The notes: generated from the sequence alone by a model not told the origin. 19,822 bases of DNA from CAYRFQ01 sp964423615 (GCA_964423615.1 CAYRFQ010000123.1:1-19822); one strand, 5' to 3'. Shown: positions 11,101 through 17,248, counted from the first letter of the stretch. Numbers and translations: made by a program.

Positions 11101-14100
11101 TCTCGGACGTAGATGTTCCACCCTGATCCGTCCCCAAGAGCTTGCTGGAGAGCCCAGTTGCCTTCGTTCTTGCCGTGGTTGACCAACAGGATGCCATCCG
11201 TCCGTGAGTCGACACCGGGCAAAGTCAATACGGACGTTCCGTCCGTATTGTCCGTCAGACCGAATTCGCCCGAGCCTGGGTTGAGAACCAACCCGGTCGA
11301 GGCGTTGATGTTGGTAAACGGGGCGTTGTTAGATGGGGCGGTGACGTGCCCGGCGACCCAGCCATCCTGGAAAGCAAAGTAGACAGCGCCCACGTCGCTA
11401 TTGAACTCTGCCCGGCTAGACGTCGCATCGTGAACTGGAATAAAGTAACCGCCGCTCCCGGCTGCCCCGTTGGTCGTGGCGATAGCGCTGTTGCCGGTCT
11501 GGAATCCCTGGCCATCGCCATGGTCAATGCCGTTCTGGCGGAGTGTGGTGAGCAGGATGCCTTCTTCGGCGTCGGTAAAGAACGTCGCTCCGATCTGGAC
11601 GTTGTAGTCGCCGCGGTTCGACCCGTCCCGGACAGCAAAGTCGAGGGAAGCCTGGGGAGCCGTGACGGTGACCGAGGTGGTATTGTTGCCAGTGTCATTT
11701 TGGTCAACATCAATGTTGATGGCCTTGACAACTTCGCCCTGGTCGGTGGTGTCATTGTCGAGAACTGGGACCGGCAGTGGAGAGCTGTTTCGGGAAACCA
11801 ACAGGGTGTCCTCGTTGGCTTCTGGGCTGTCCTCGACGCCGGAGACCAAAACGCTGACCGTCCCCGTCCCGGCTAGCCCTCCGGAGACGACAGTGTACTC
11901 GAAGGTGTCCTCGACCCGTGCCCCGGTGCCCAGGAACTCGAACGCATTGTTGGGGTTGTACTCGAGCGAGCCATCGGCCAAGAGGGTGACGGTGGCTCCA
12001 GAGCTCAAAGTGACAGGGTTACCGATCGAAATGGCCTGACCGTCGACTTCCGTGATGGTTTCGGTTGCAACTGGAAGATCCAGCGGTAGAAACACGAACG
12101 AGGCGACGAAATCAGTCCCGGTGTCTTCCGTAGCCGGAGGTGCGGCCAGAGGGTCGAGGTCGCGAGTTCGGATGATCCAGCCGGTGTTTGCACCATTGGT
12201 TTCATACGTGACGATGTTGTCATCGGTCACGCCGCCCCCACCCACGAACTCCGGCGTAATGATCAGAACCCCTTGATCCGGGGTGAACCCGTTGATGATC
12301 AATTCAAATTCGCCGGGGGCGAGTGGAGTGATGCTGACGTCAGGGTTTTGGAAGGCGGCCGGAATAGCTCCGCTGCCATCGAACCGACCGACGAACGCAC
12401 CCGGGGTGACCGTCGGCACATAGACGAAGGCAAGCTGGGAATCGGCAGCCGTATCGCCAACCGCGGCCGCCGCGTTGGCCGCCCGGACGGTCCAGGTTCC
12501 ATCGGCGTTCGGCCGAACCTGAGCGTACTCTTCGTTGTTTTCGTTGCTGACGGCTAACAGAATGCCGTCGGTTTGCGAGCTGACTCCTTGGCCGGTCAGG
12601 TCGACGTTGTAGGTGCCGTCAGCGTTGACAATGAACTCGGTGCCGAGGTTGACGCCTGCGGACTGCGAGCCGAAGGAAGTCCCATTCCACTGACCGGCCA
12701 CCCAGTTGTCGCCATAGGCGAAGTAAGCAGCAGCCGGGTTGAGGTTCACCTCGCTCCCTGGGGTGCCAGCGCTACCGATGGCCGATTCGACCGGGAGGAA
12801 GTACCCGCTCCCGCCGGTCTCAGCACTCGTGACAGCGTAGATCAAGCCAGGCACACTCCCGCCCGCCGAGTTATCCCGACCGTCCTCGCGGACCGAGGTA
12901 ATCATCACCCCTTCGGTGGTGTCGTCGATCGAGCCGTCCAGGCCGATCTGGACATCCAGGTCACCACGGTTCCCGCCCCGGATGAAGAAGTTCGGTGTGC
13001 CTTGGTCGGTGGACCAGTCGACGGAAGTGTTGTTGTTGTTCGGATCGAACTGAACTACCGAGAAGTTTGCCGCCTCGACCACGTACCGCGAGTCGTTGGC
13101 TAGTACCGCGATTGTGACAGGCGTGTCCTCGTCGGTGGCCGTCTGGTCAACACCGGCCCCGTACAGACCTTGCGGAGCAGAATTGTCGACAGTGACGGTG
13201 GCGGTGTCACTCGCGCTGCCATCGAAGGCCGTGTAGGTGAAGGTGTTGACACCGCTGAAGCCGACATCGGGCAGGAAGGTGAGAGTGTTGTCGGCTTCCA
13301 AGGTGACCGTCGCATCGCCCACGTCCACCGGAGTCCCAACCATAGCCGCTGCGCCGTTGATCTCAGTGATCGACAACACATCAAGATCGATGTCGACGTC
13401 ATTGGCGAGAACGTCGAGATTGACCGCGGCCGAGCCTGGCAAGAAGAAGTCATCGTCGATGGCGTCCGGGGCGTCGTTGACCGGGTCGACCGTGATGGTG
13501 ACAATGGCCGTGTCGATACCACCACGGCCATCGACGAGCGTGTAAACGAAGCTGTCGACACCGTTAAAGTTCTGAGCCGGTGTGTAGGTAAACGATCCGT
13601 CAGGGTTGACAGTGACGGTACCGTTTGTTGGTTGGGTAAAGGCGTTGACCGTCAGAACATCGGTTACATCGGTATCTGTGTCGTTGGTGATCAGCCCATT
13701 CGCTGCGTTCACAACGAAAGGCGTATCCTCAAGCGCCGTGCCAGCCGGCCCGCCAACTGGGTAGTTGTCGTCGACTGCGACCGGAGCATTGTTCCCCGTG
13801 GCGTTGACGTCGACTGTGACCGTCGCAGTGGCCGTGGAGCCGTTGCTGTCTTCGATGGTGTACGTGAAGCTGTCCACGCCGAAGAAGCCAGATGCTGGCT
13901 CGTAGGTCAACCCGGTGCCGCCACCAATGATGACTACAGTCCCGCCATTCGAAGTCGGGGTCGATACGTTCGTGATCAAGAAGGTGTCCGAATCTGGATC
14001 GAAGTCGCCGTTAAGGACATCCAGAACATTGGCACCAGAGTCCTGGGCAACGCTAAAGCGGTCATCGTCGGCTTGCGGCGGCCGGTTGCTCAAAGTCACT

Positions 14101-17100
14101 CGCAGCAGCGGCCGTGCGCCGAGATCGGCGAAGTCCGATGTGTAGAATTCCCAGCCGTCGGTGCGGTCCTGGTAGGGGAGGAAGGCCCATCCGTTGTTGG
14201 TTTCGCCATTGGCCCAGGCCTGGATGTCGGCGGTCACGTCGTAACTACCTGACTGCGTCGGCACGTTGGGGCTACCGGTGTCATTTCCGGCTTGGCTGTT
14301 GAAGGCAACCGCAGCTTCGCTGCCGTCAGCTTGAATCCCACCCGAGAAGCTATCCCAGGTGGCCGTGGCTTCGTCCCAGGCGCTCACCATTCGGTGGAAA
14401 GTGCCGCCGTCGCCGGTATTGAAGGTGTGGAGGACCAGTTCGGCGCTGAAGACAGTGGAACCGACCGGGATCTGGTTAGCAGCGTTTCCGATGATGTCGT
14501 CGAACCGCACCAAGCCGTGTCCGTTGATCGAACCCGGATCAAAGTCAACAAGGATTCCGTTGTCACTACCCCGTGGAGTGGTCGCATCACCTTCGAGCAG
14601 TTGCGTGTCGGCCGTGCCGGTGTAGCCATCCTGACCGTCTCGGAATTCCAGAACCGCGGTGGTAGGCTGGGGGATGACATACTCGATCGTCAAGGTCGGG
14701 CGGTTTTCGGGCTCGGCATCTTCCGACGAGAAAGCGATCCAAGCGTTAGTGCCGTTAGCCCAAGGGAGGATGGACCAACCAAAGTTACTTGCTCCATCGG
14801 CCCATGCCTGAACGTCTCGCGTGACGTCCATATTCACAACTTGGAAGTCTGCCGGGTCGTTGTTGAGCAAGGAGGACCCGGCTTGTGCGTTGAACGTGGA
14901 AGCTGCCTCGACGTCGTCGGCTTGGATACCGCCACCAAAGCTGTTGTAGGTAGCATCTGGGGCCCAGTCTTGCAAGATACGGTGGACGCTACCGCCGTCT
15001 CCGTTCCCGGCTCCGCCGGTTGTGGTCATTGTCAGGGTGGCCGAAATCACTTCTGATCCGGCAGGCAGTTGCCCAGCCGCACCCCCGATGATGTTGTTAA
15101 ACCGGACCAACGCCTGTTCGGTCAGCCCGCTGTCGGCACTGGGAGCGTCGATCAGCAACCGGGTATCGTTGTTCTGCGGGATGTTTGGATCATTCAAGCT
15201 CAGGTTAGTGTCCACCACATCGGTGTAGACGCCAAAGCCGTTGTTGACGTTCTGCTGGAACGTCAGGACGGCCAAACCGGAGGTGTCATCGTCCGTGTTT
15301 GTGATGACGAGCGAGTCGGCGGTTCGCAGGTTGTAGTTCTGGTCGGTACTGCTGGCGGGTCCGAAGGTGACTTCGAACGGTCGGTTGCCGTCGACGATAC
15401 TGTCATCAACTCCGGTGACAGTGAAGAACTGCTCCGTCGCGAAATCGAGCGGGGTAAAGGTCAACTCCGTGACAGAAACGGTGCCTTCCGCGGTGTTGGT
15501 CGAGGCAATCGGGATCGTGACATTGGCTTGAGGAGCTCGGTCGAGTTTGACGCCGACCGTCACCGTGGGTGTACCACTTTCGTTGACCGCAGTGCCTGTG
15601 GAACTGACGATGAAACGGGCTGGGTCAATGTCTGTGCTGTAGGTGACTTCGAGTTGCAGGCTGCTGGTGAGAAACTGCCAGTCATCTGTACCGTTGCTGA
15701 ACGGGAGCAGCGCGAAGCCGTGGTTGGTTTCTCCCTCAGCCCACGCCCGAACGGTGTCGGCAACATCAAAGAAGACGGTCTGCTGCGAACCAATCATCCC
15801 GGCACCACGATTGAACCCGACGGAATCATCGGGGCTCACAACGGCTTCGGTGCCATCGGCTTGGACGCCGTCGGTAAAACTGTTCCAGGTCGAACCGGCG
15901 GTAAAGGGCTGCAGCAGACGGAAGAGTTCGGCGCCGCTACCGGCCCTCGGGTCCTCGGGGCTGCCGAAGAAGAAGTTGAAGGAATCTCCTTGCGTAGTTG
16001 CCCGCAGACGAGCGCCGAGAATGTTGGCGCCATCAGGAATGCTTCCGCCTTGGCTCACGAATAGGTTGTCGAATCGAACAAGCGTCTGTTGCGTGGTCCC
16101 TGCGCCCAGGACGATAGTGCCTCCAGGACCGGTCGAGTTTGGCGAGGCTTCTTGCAGGCCTGCAACCACGGGGCTCCCAAACGAAACCGTGTCGGTGTTC
16201 GGGGGATTCGGGATGAAATACTCAACGCGGAGTTCCGGACGACTCCCTGGAATGGTCGATTCTGAGGATTGGAAACCCCAACCGTCGGTCCCATTTTCCC
16301 AAGGATTCATGAGCCACCCACGGTTGGTGACTTCGAAGACGGTTGCTCCCGAAACGTCGGCCTCACTCGTCAAGGTGTTGTTGCCGTCCAGCGTGATGGT
16401 AGTTGCTGTGACTCCCGCAATGACGTAGGTCCCGTTGTTGTTGGTCGTCCCAATGACGCGAATTCTATCCCCAACTGCGAAACCGTCGGAAAGCCAACTG
16501 CCGCCGTCGCGCGTGATCGTGTCTGGGTTTGCGTCGGCAAACGTGAGAGTCGGAGTCCCGCTTGATTGGACATTCGAAGCGTCGTTGAGCCACGCTCGAA
16601 GGTCTTGGGTGACGTCGTAGGCAGCGCGACCTACAGGGATGTTGGGAGCCAGTGTCGGGAACCCTGCCTGGGATTCGAAAGTTTCCGTTGCGTCGAAGCC
16701 GGGGATCGCCCCAGCCCCTGGAAAGTTGGGAGAGGCCGTGTTCCACGTCACGGATTCATCCCAATCCACGAGCATACGATGGAAGGAGCCACCGTCTCCT
16801 TGGCTGTTACTGCTCCCTTCGGTGCTGATGAGGAGCTGGGCCGAGGTGATGACGGCATTGGGGGGAATCTGGCCGACGGCCGCATCCCCGAAGATGTTGT
16901 CGAACCGCATCAACACCTGGCTCGTGTTCGACGGGCTGGAGCTTGCGAAGTCGGTCCAGATAAGGGTATCTTGTCCGAAGTTGGTATCCGCAGCGTTCTC
17001 GACCAGCCGCACATCTTGGGTCCCGGCGTAAGCCCCGAACCCAACGTCGAGACCTTCTCGGAACACGGCTACTGCTGGGGCGAGACGATCTTCCAAGGTT

Positions 17101-17201
17101 TCGAGGTTCAGGCGAGTCCGGGGGAGACGCTCACTGCGTCGACGCGCCAGGGACAGATTGTTCAAAAGGCGAGAGAGGAAATCAGGCTGGGTCGGACTCA
17201 T
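2115..17201 (-). CDS. Giant multidomain secreted repeat protein (5,028 aa)
   Basis: The ATG at 17201 is preceded by GAGGAG with 7-nt spacing, and the protein then reads MSPTQPDFLSRLLNN; a further in-frame ATG 54 codons upstream has no such site. The leader is basic and contains LEDRLAP (residues 36-42), the motif found near the N-terminus of many giant planctomycete extracellular proteins; there is no ordinary Sec signal peptide. Domain order by residue: four DNRLRE-like domains (43-330, 335-522, 642-843, 847-1039), with a Calx-beta-like domain at 523-640; about 13 cadherin/Ig-like domains (1042-4376) with VLAND and FTYTV signatures, six of them split by an unrecognised 320-350 residue module; an SbsA-type Ig-like domain (4380-4510); cohesin-like domain (4512-4648); paired dockerin-like repeats (4651-4720); cohesin-like domain (4742-4850); Pro/Ser-rich tail. 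Acidic DxDPD runs suggest calcium binding. No enzyme domain is visible, so a surface, matrix or adhesive role is inferred. No frameshift or internal stop interrupts 15 kb. Confidence 0.95.
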   Translation of the reverse strand: MSPTQPDFLSRLLNNLSLARRRSERLPRTRLNLETLEDRLAPAVAVFREGLDVGFGAYAGTQDVRLVENAADTNFGQDTLIWTDFASSSPSNTSQVLMRFDNIFGDAAVGQIPPNAVITSAQLLISTEGSSNSQGDGGSFHRMLVDWDESVTWNTASPNFPGAGAIPGFDATETFESQAGFPTLAPNIPVGRAAYDVTQDLRAWLNDASNVQSSGTPTLTFADANPDTITRDGGSWLSDGFAVGDRIRVIGTTNNNGTYVIAGVTATTITLDGNNTLTSEADVSGATVFEVTNRGWLMNPWENGTDGWGFQSSESTIPGSRPELRVEYFIPNPPNTDTVSFGSPVVAGLQEASPNSTGPGGTIVLGAGTTQQTLVRFDNLFVSQGGSIPDGANILGARLRATTQGDSFNFFFGSPEDPRAGSGAELFRLLQPFTAGSTWNSFTDGVQADGTEAVVSPDDSVGFNRGAGMIGSQQTVFFDVADTVRAWAEGETNHGFALLPFSNGTDDWQFLTSSLQLEVTYSTDIDPARFIVSSTGTAVNESGTPTVTVGVKLDRAPQANVTIPIASTNTAEGTVSVTELTFTPLDFATEQFFTVTGVDDSIVDGNRPFEVTFGPASSTDQNYNLRTADSLVITNTDDDTSGLAVLTFQQNVNNGFGVYTDVVDTNLSLNDPNIPQNNDTRLLIDAPSADSGLTEQALVRFNNIIGGAAGQLPAGSEVISATLTMTTTGGAGNGDGGSVHRILQDWAPDATYNSFGGGIQADDVEAASTFNAQAGSSLLNNDPADFQVVNMDVTRDVQAWADGASNFGWSILPWANGTNAWIAFSSEDAEPENRPTLTIEYVIPQPTTAVLEFRDGQDGYTGTADTQLLEGDATTPRGSDNGILVDFDPGSINGHGLVRFDDIIGNAANQIPVGSTVFSAELVLHTFNTGDGGTFHRMVSAWDEATATWDSFSGGIQADGSEAAVAFNSQAGNDTGSPNVPTQSGSYDVTADIQAWANGETNNGWAFLPYQDRTDGWEFYTSDFADLGARPLLRVTLSNRPPQADDDRFSVAQDSGANVLDVLNGDFDPDSDTFLITNVSTPTSNGGTVVIIGGGTGLTYEPASGFFGVDSFTYTIEDSNGSTATATVTVDVNATGNNAPVAVDDNYPVGGPAGTALEDTPFVVNAANGLITNDTDTDVTDVLTVNAFTQPTNGTVTVNPDGSFTYTPAQNFNGVDSFVYTLVDGRGGIDTAIVTITVDPVNDAPDAIDDDFFLPGSAAVNLDVLANDVDIDLDVLSITEINGAAAMVGTPVDVGDATVTLEADNTLTFLPDVGFSGVNTFTYTAFDGSASDTATVTVDNSAPQGLYGAGVDQTATDEDTPVTIAVLANDSRYVVEAANFSVVQFDPNNNNTSVDWSTDQGTPNFFIRGGNRGDLDVQIGLDGSIDDTTEGVMITSVREDGRDNSAGGSVPGLIYAVTSAETGGSGYFLPVESAIGSAGTPGSEVNLNPAAAYFAYGDNWVAGQWNGTSFGSQSAGVNLGTEFIVNADGTYNVDLTGQGVSSQTDGILLAVSNENNEEYAQVRPNADGTWTVRAANAAAAVGDTAADSQLAFVYVPTVTPGAFVGRFDGSGAIPAAFQNPDVSITPLAPGEFELIINGFTPDQGVLIITPEFVGGGGVTDDNIVTYETNGANTGWIIRTRDLDPLAAPPATEDTGTDFVASFVFLPLDLPVATETITEVDGQAISIGNPVTLSSGATVTLLADGSLEYNPNNAFEFLGTGARVEDTFEYTVVSGGLAGTGTVSVLVSGVEDSPEANEDTLLVSRNSSPLPVPVLDNDTTDQGEVVKAINIDVDQNDTGNNTTSVTVTAPQASLDFAVRDGSNRGDYNVQIGATFFTDAEEGILLTTLRQNGIDHGDGQGFQTGNSAIATTNGAAGSGGYFIPVHDATSSRAEFNSDVGAVYFAFQDGWVAGHVTAPSNNAPFTNINASTGLVLNPGSGEFGLTDNTDGTSVLTLPGVDSRTDGILLVNHGKNEGNWALQQALGDGSGWNIYVRDNSNAFGVNQTEADPLAWVYVPNNSKGIVSGKFRGDGSTVTAFDTGEFTLAKTGTGTYRLRIPGQSPTTGVLLLSPEAENGTTSVNYDNHYTYEPANDGTDDFIITSNDILNGGVPSTALEDVGTELAASFAFLPFEVRETPVIKEINGTAVDLDPNTSAPDTVTTANGGTVTLTNEGTGLTYTPAADYSGPDTFTYTIMTSGGTDTATVNVTVSENSTPVAVDDTPTNIAEDSGATIIDVLANDSDPDNNDSDPDNDNVLTISQINGQPISVDGTVAVSLGRVTLEANQTLTFVPDPDAFGDVNFTYQISDSAGGFDTATVSFTITEVADDTVGGSYTAKTIEDTSVAITVLTNDFDPDLRPLSVTGNTDPGNGTVSLNDDTFTYTPNTDFFGIDTFFYTVGDGFGDEGIARVDVTVVSNGNIRTIVSGDTALASTSADATTSIDVNPLVIAESGNITVVQNDTQNNGTSVSLTIPERSPNFGLSGGNRGDYDLQIGEARFDDAANGMLISQVRANTVDHGQGQGIQTGTSFVEFGGGSYFIPVSQSGSGGEFNTNIAASYFPFEAGWITGNVNSSSLRGATPGLTFGQEVSQVSSGIYTLDLRTLGIDSQTDGVVIVIGGKNEDNYGLVQANADGTWTMSLKDNGQDGPGSENDPVSFVYVPNGTTGVVSGKFDGDGTATFSNGTFTVTEEGSGVYRLSIPGISPTDGALLLSPENGGTNNVDNFVTYQADGNDFLINHWDITGSGAPVLEDVATELVASFAFIPFQVSGVAPTITEIDGTLAGVGTPITLASGATATLESNGTITYNPNGAFDFLAANEEAIDTFTYTTSDGVVTTTVVVTGVNDAPVANDDSGIIITEGATNVTIDVLANDTDDEFTVAPAISLDIVENDTGNNPTSVTVTAIGASPNVSVAPDSNRGDFNIQLGASAAGDYDDAILITQVSDNDNGLSATSFTGTSFVEVTGTGSYFIPVSPSGAGGEFNTDVVAAYFEFTDGWLAGRTSILGNGNTDRLEASAGLVLNPNVGGGQSGLTDDGGGLFTLDLTNLGINSQSDGILIAIGGKNEDNFASNSANANGTWTIRNKDNGDNDTGNEEDPVAFVFIPDTTANVVSGRFDGNASKATDVGTGESTVTEEGTGIYRLSIPGFTPNDGVLLLSPDSGGSSSGNFDNFVTYQPDGDDFLINHWDITGGGAPVLEDVGAEQVASFVFIPFTVPETAGRAITRINETAITEGTPFTLPSGATVTVLTGGANLTYSPPSSTFTGQDSFTYTVLAADGLSSTATVSLNVVANDPPDAVDDTPAAINEDNGPLNIDVLANDTDPNPGNVLSITEINGQAATVGTPINVTNGEVTLEADGTITYLANANFFGIETFTYTISDGFGGTDAATVTVTLNEVQDDTIGVDDTAKTVEDNPVVIDVIGNDIDPDNRPLTVSNPSDPANGTLTVNADNTITYTPDAGFFGIDTFTYTVGDAFGANATATVTVSVLSDGNVEVIVSGDQFFAATTEDATVSINPARTVIAEAGNIAVVQNDTGNEGTSVSLSVPEGSPNFGLSGGNRGDYDVRIGTLRGDDAANGMLISQVRANTVDHGQGQGTQVGTSFVAFGGGGYFIPVSPSPAGGEFNTNVAAAYFPFEAGWITGNVDSNSVQGATPGLTFGQEVSQASSGVYTLDLTGLGISSQTDGVVIVIGGKNEDNYGLVRANADGTWTMSLKDNGQNGPGSENDPVSFVYVPNGTRGVVSGKFDGTGTTTFTNGTFSLTKEVSEAGTYRLSIPGQSPTTGVLLLSPENGGTDNVDNFVTYQADGDDFIIQTRDIPDGLEDLGTELVASFAFIPFEVTLGSGSPTITEINGMTPTVGTPINLPSGAQVTLQADGTMAYNPNGAFDALITGRETVDTFTYQVQFNGRTITNAASVTITGTSDVDAGDDTATVTSGTGATVLNVLGNDSSPDRDLVAEAANISVVQNDTGNSSTSVTVTTAQSTPNFFIGATSDRGDYGVQIGAVASEDSTEGILISALRRNIVDNGEGTQTGTAAVEVRGDGSYFIPIQQAPSGSEFNSDVAAAYFEFADGWLAGHAFVSGNGSAISHINASPGINLGTEFVDNGGGNFTLDLTGQGINSQTDGVLIAIGGKNEDNFGSHQANADGTWTIRNKDNGDDADGNEQDPVAFVYIPNDTPNVVSGKFDGNANQVPGVGAGSYTLTEVSTGVYRLSISGFSPEDGVLLVSPDSSGADAGNFDNFVTYEADGDDFLINHWDTNGSATLEDVDSELVGSFVFIPFQAPSTPTITAVTQGDNGGTVTISPDGTSVSYEPAGSFTGTERFTYTISDGRGGTDTAEVVVTVNANTNPLQVQTFTPTQSGFNVTFNRSFDTTTLNLYNDVESQTLDIPDIDLFFDVGNDQDPTNDFRLFGTVVVDANGNNLQFVASRDALLPGTYHVRLRSGDNAFRDTSATQGQLDGNGDGTRGDDYTTSFTVSSTDRVISIPDFVRGPGQPVNLPATATGLPLTITEGENVTEISFTLGYDSSFLNITGADLGADAPAGSNVTLGGSPGAIEITFTSPTALPAGLVNFVNLIADVPDDAGYRGKQVLDIENLIVEDANDNPIAARDDDGVHISAYIGDVTGNLRYSSLDASRVAQVVVQTSDANANPLGFAAFQNADPILLGDVTQNSRLSSLDASWVVQKAVGLTRPEIPDLPGLTTPPPLAGPDPRLFVGTATADAGTSVTVDIGLEVPSSEEFRDLNSLSLVIFYDPTALTISAQDIVGVEDLFDAGVIAMVDPTAGVIVVSINASGTQRIQGGTIGTLARMTFSIAQDASGTTLLNVVPINTYEPNRQERQYTEIDEDQGTSLYPKPTAAADDEGVDGYIQIVAAAPVAGRPSSAKPLSSSLWDQRGDLYSTGWVPSSQDSFLGGLPFGSWFAGSRSPLTRDQGQPTVTAPSSSETKPSRDAVTVVNFRSSLKAEQPAQDSQPPVFSQHVFGVFFPGSFDFLRPFGGIR
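2652..3668 (-). other. Cohesin-like / dockerin-like / cohesin-like C-terminus
   Basis: Residues 4512-4648 resemble a cohesin fold domain (ITEGENVTEISFTLGYDSSF and following strands), as do residues 4742-4850 (LFVGTATADAGTSVTVDIGL, LSLVIFYDPTALTI, GTIGTLARMTFSI). Between them, 4651-4720 hold two dockerin-like half-repeats, GDVTGNLRYSSLDASRV and GDVTQNSRLSSLDASWV. Each keeps Asp, Asn, Ser and Asp at loop positions 1, 5, 9 and 12, with Thr at position 3 where Asn or Asp is usual. Such domains are widespread in planctomycete giant proteins; real cohesin-dockerin binding is not shown. Confidence 0.65.
4263..5243 (-). repeat. Module M6 of giant protein
   Basis: Residues 3987-4313, the last copy. 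It follows VLGNDSSPDRD and ends GSFVFIPFQA. After it the resumed Ig-like domain is shorter than after the other copies (TITAVTQGDNGGTVTISPDG to VVVTVNAN). It keeps RGD (4027-4029) and resembles M4 most closely. Confidence 0.8.
5589..6542 (-). repeat. Module M5 of giant protein
   Basis: Residues 3554-3871. It is nearly the same as M3 over its first two subrepeats (NGMLISQVRANTVDHGQGQG, SSQTDGVVIVIGGKNEDNYG). The third subrepeat differs: DDFIIQTRDIPDGLEDLG replaces the FLINHWDI form of M3, M4 and M6, as in M1. Confidence 0.8.
7455..8462 (-). repeat. Module M4 of giant protein
   Basis: Residues 2914-3249, closest to M6. It follows VLANDTDDEF and precedes ITRINETAITEG. Diagnostic segments are SNRGDFNIQLG, SDGILIAIGGKNEDNF, EDPVAFVFIP and DDFLINHWDITGGGAPVLED. 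It opens the second long super-unit. Confidence 0.8.
8793..9752 (-). repeat. Module M3 of giant protein
   Basis: Residues 2484-2803, closest to M5. It is preceded by an atypical linker (IRTIVSGDTALASTSADA) in place of a VLAND half-domain. Subrepeats begin at GDYDLQIG (2524), GIYTLDL (2631) and GVYRLSIPG (2729). It shares a 48-bp exact DNA match with M5. Confidence 0.8.
10689..11732 (-). repeat. Module M2 of giant protein
   Basis: Residues 1824-2171. It sits after VLDNDTTDQGE and ends ASFAFLPFEV, followed by the Ig-like segment IKEINGTAVDL. It carries NRGDYNVQIG, TDGILLVNHGKNEGNW and TGVLLLSPEAENG. It opens the first of the two long super-units. Confidence 0.8.
12072..13082 (-). repeat. Module M1 of giant protein
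   Basis: Residues 1374-1710. This first and most diverged copy begins VVEAANFSVVQFD directly after an Ig-like VLANDSR and ends ASFVFLPLDLP, after which the Ig-like domain resumes at ITEVDGQ. It retains NRGDLDVQIG and the three subrepeats starting at GDLDVQ, GTYNVDL and GEFELII. It has NENNEEYA where the other copies have GKNExN. Confidence 0.75.
14085..17075 (-). repeat. Four DNRLRE-like domains of the giant protein
   Basis: Residues 43-1039 contain four copies of a roughly 190-residue beta domain. Each has LVRFDNI or LMRFDNIFG early, SxFHRM or an equivalent, the W-x-S-F-x-x-G-I-Q-A-D segment (diverged in copy 1), V-x-AW-x-x-G-x-x-N, then G-W/F-x-x-x-PxxNGTDxW and RPxLxVEY at the end. This pattern fits the DNRLRE family, beta-sandwich modules of cell-surface proteins. 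Between copies 2 and 3, residues 523-640 form a Calx-beta-like domain (VTIPIAST...GTVSVTELTFTP...VTGVDD). Copy 1 is longer because a separate module is nested inside it. Confidence 0.75.
16326..16571 (-). other. Domain nested inside the first DNRLRE-like domain
   Basis: Residues 211-292 interrupt copy 1 between DLRAWLNDASN and NRGWLMNPWENG, which are adjacent in the other three copies. The insert reads TPTLTFADANPDTITRDGGS, then DGFAVGDRIRVIGTTNNNGT, then VTATTITLDGNNTL. It has the look of a small all-beta module seen in other bacterial surface and phage-like proteins, but I cannot name a family with certainty. Confidence 0.6.
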
Positions 17202-17208
17202 CGACGTA

Positions 17209-17214
17209 CTCCTC
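17209..17214 (-). promoter_or_regulatory. Ribosome binding site fixing the giant gene start
   Basis: GAGGAG on the minus strand, seven bases before the ATG at 17201. It decides in favour of this start over the in-frame ATG at 17363, and it places the LEDRLAP motif at residues 36-42, its usual distance from the N-terminus. Confidence 0.7.
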
Positions 17215-17248
17215 GGTGCAACAGGGAATAAAGGCGTAATAGTAGCGG

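Noticed and set aside
4263..13082. CRISPR or other non-coding repeat array
   Set aside because: The repeats are long, in frame and diverged at third positions, and they lie inside one continuous coding sequence; they are protein repeats.
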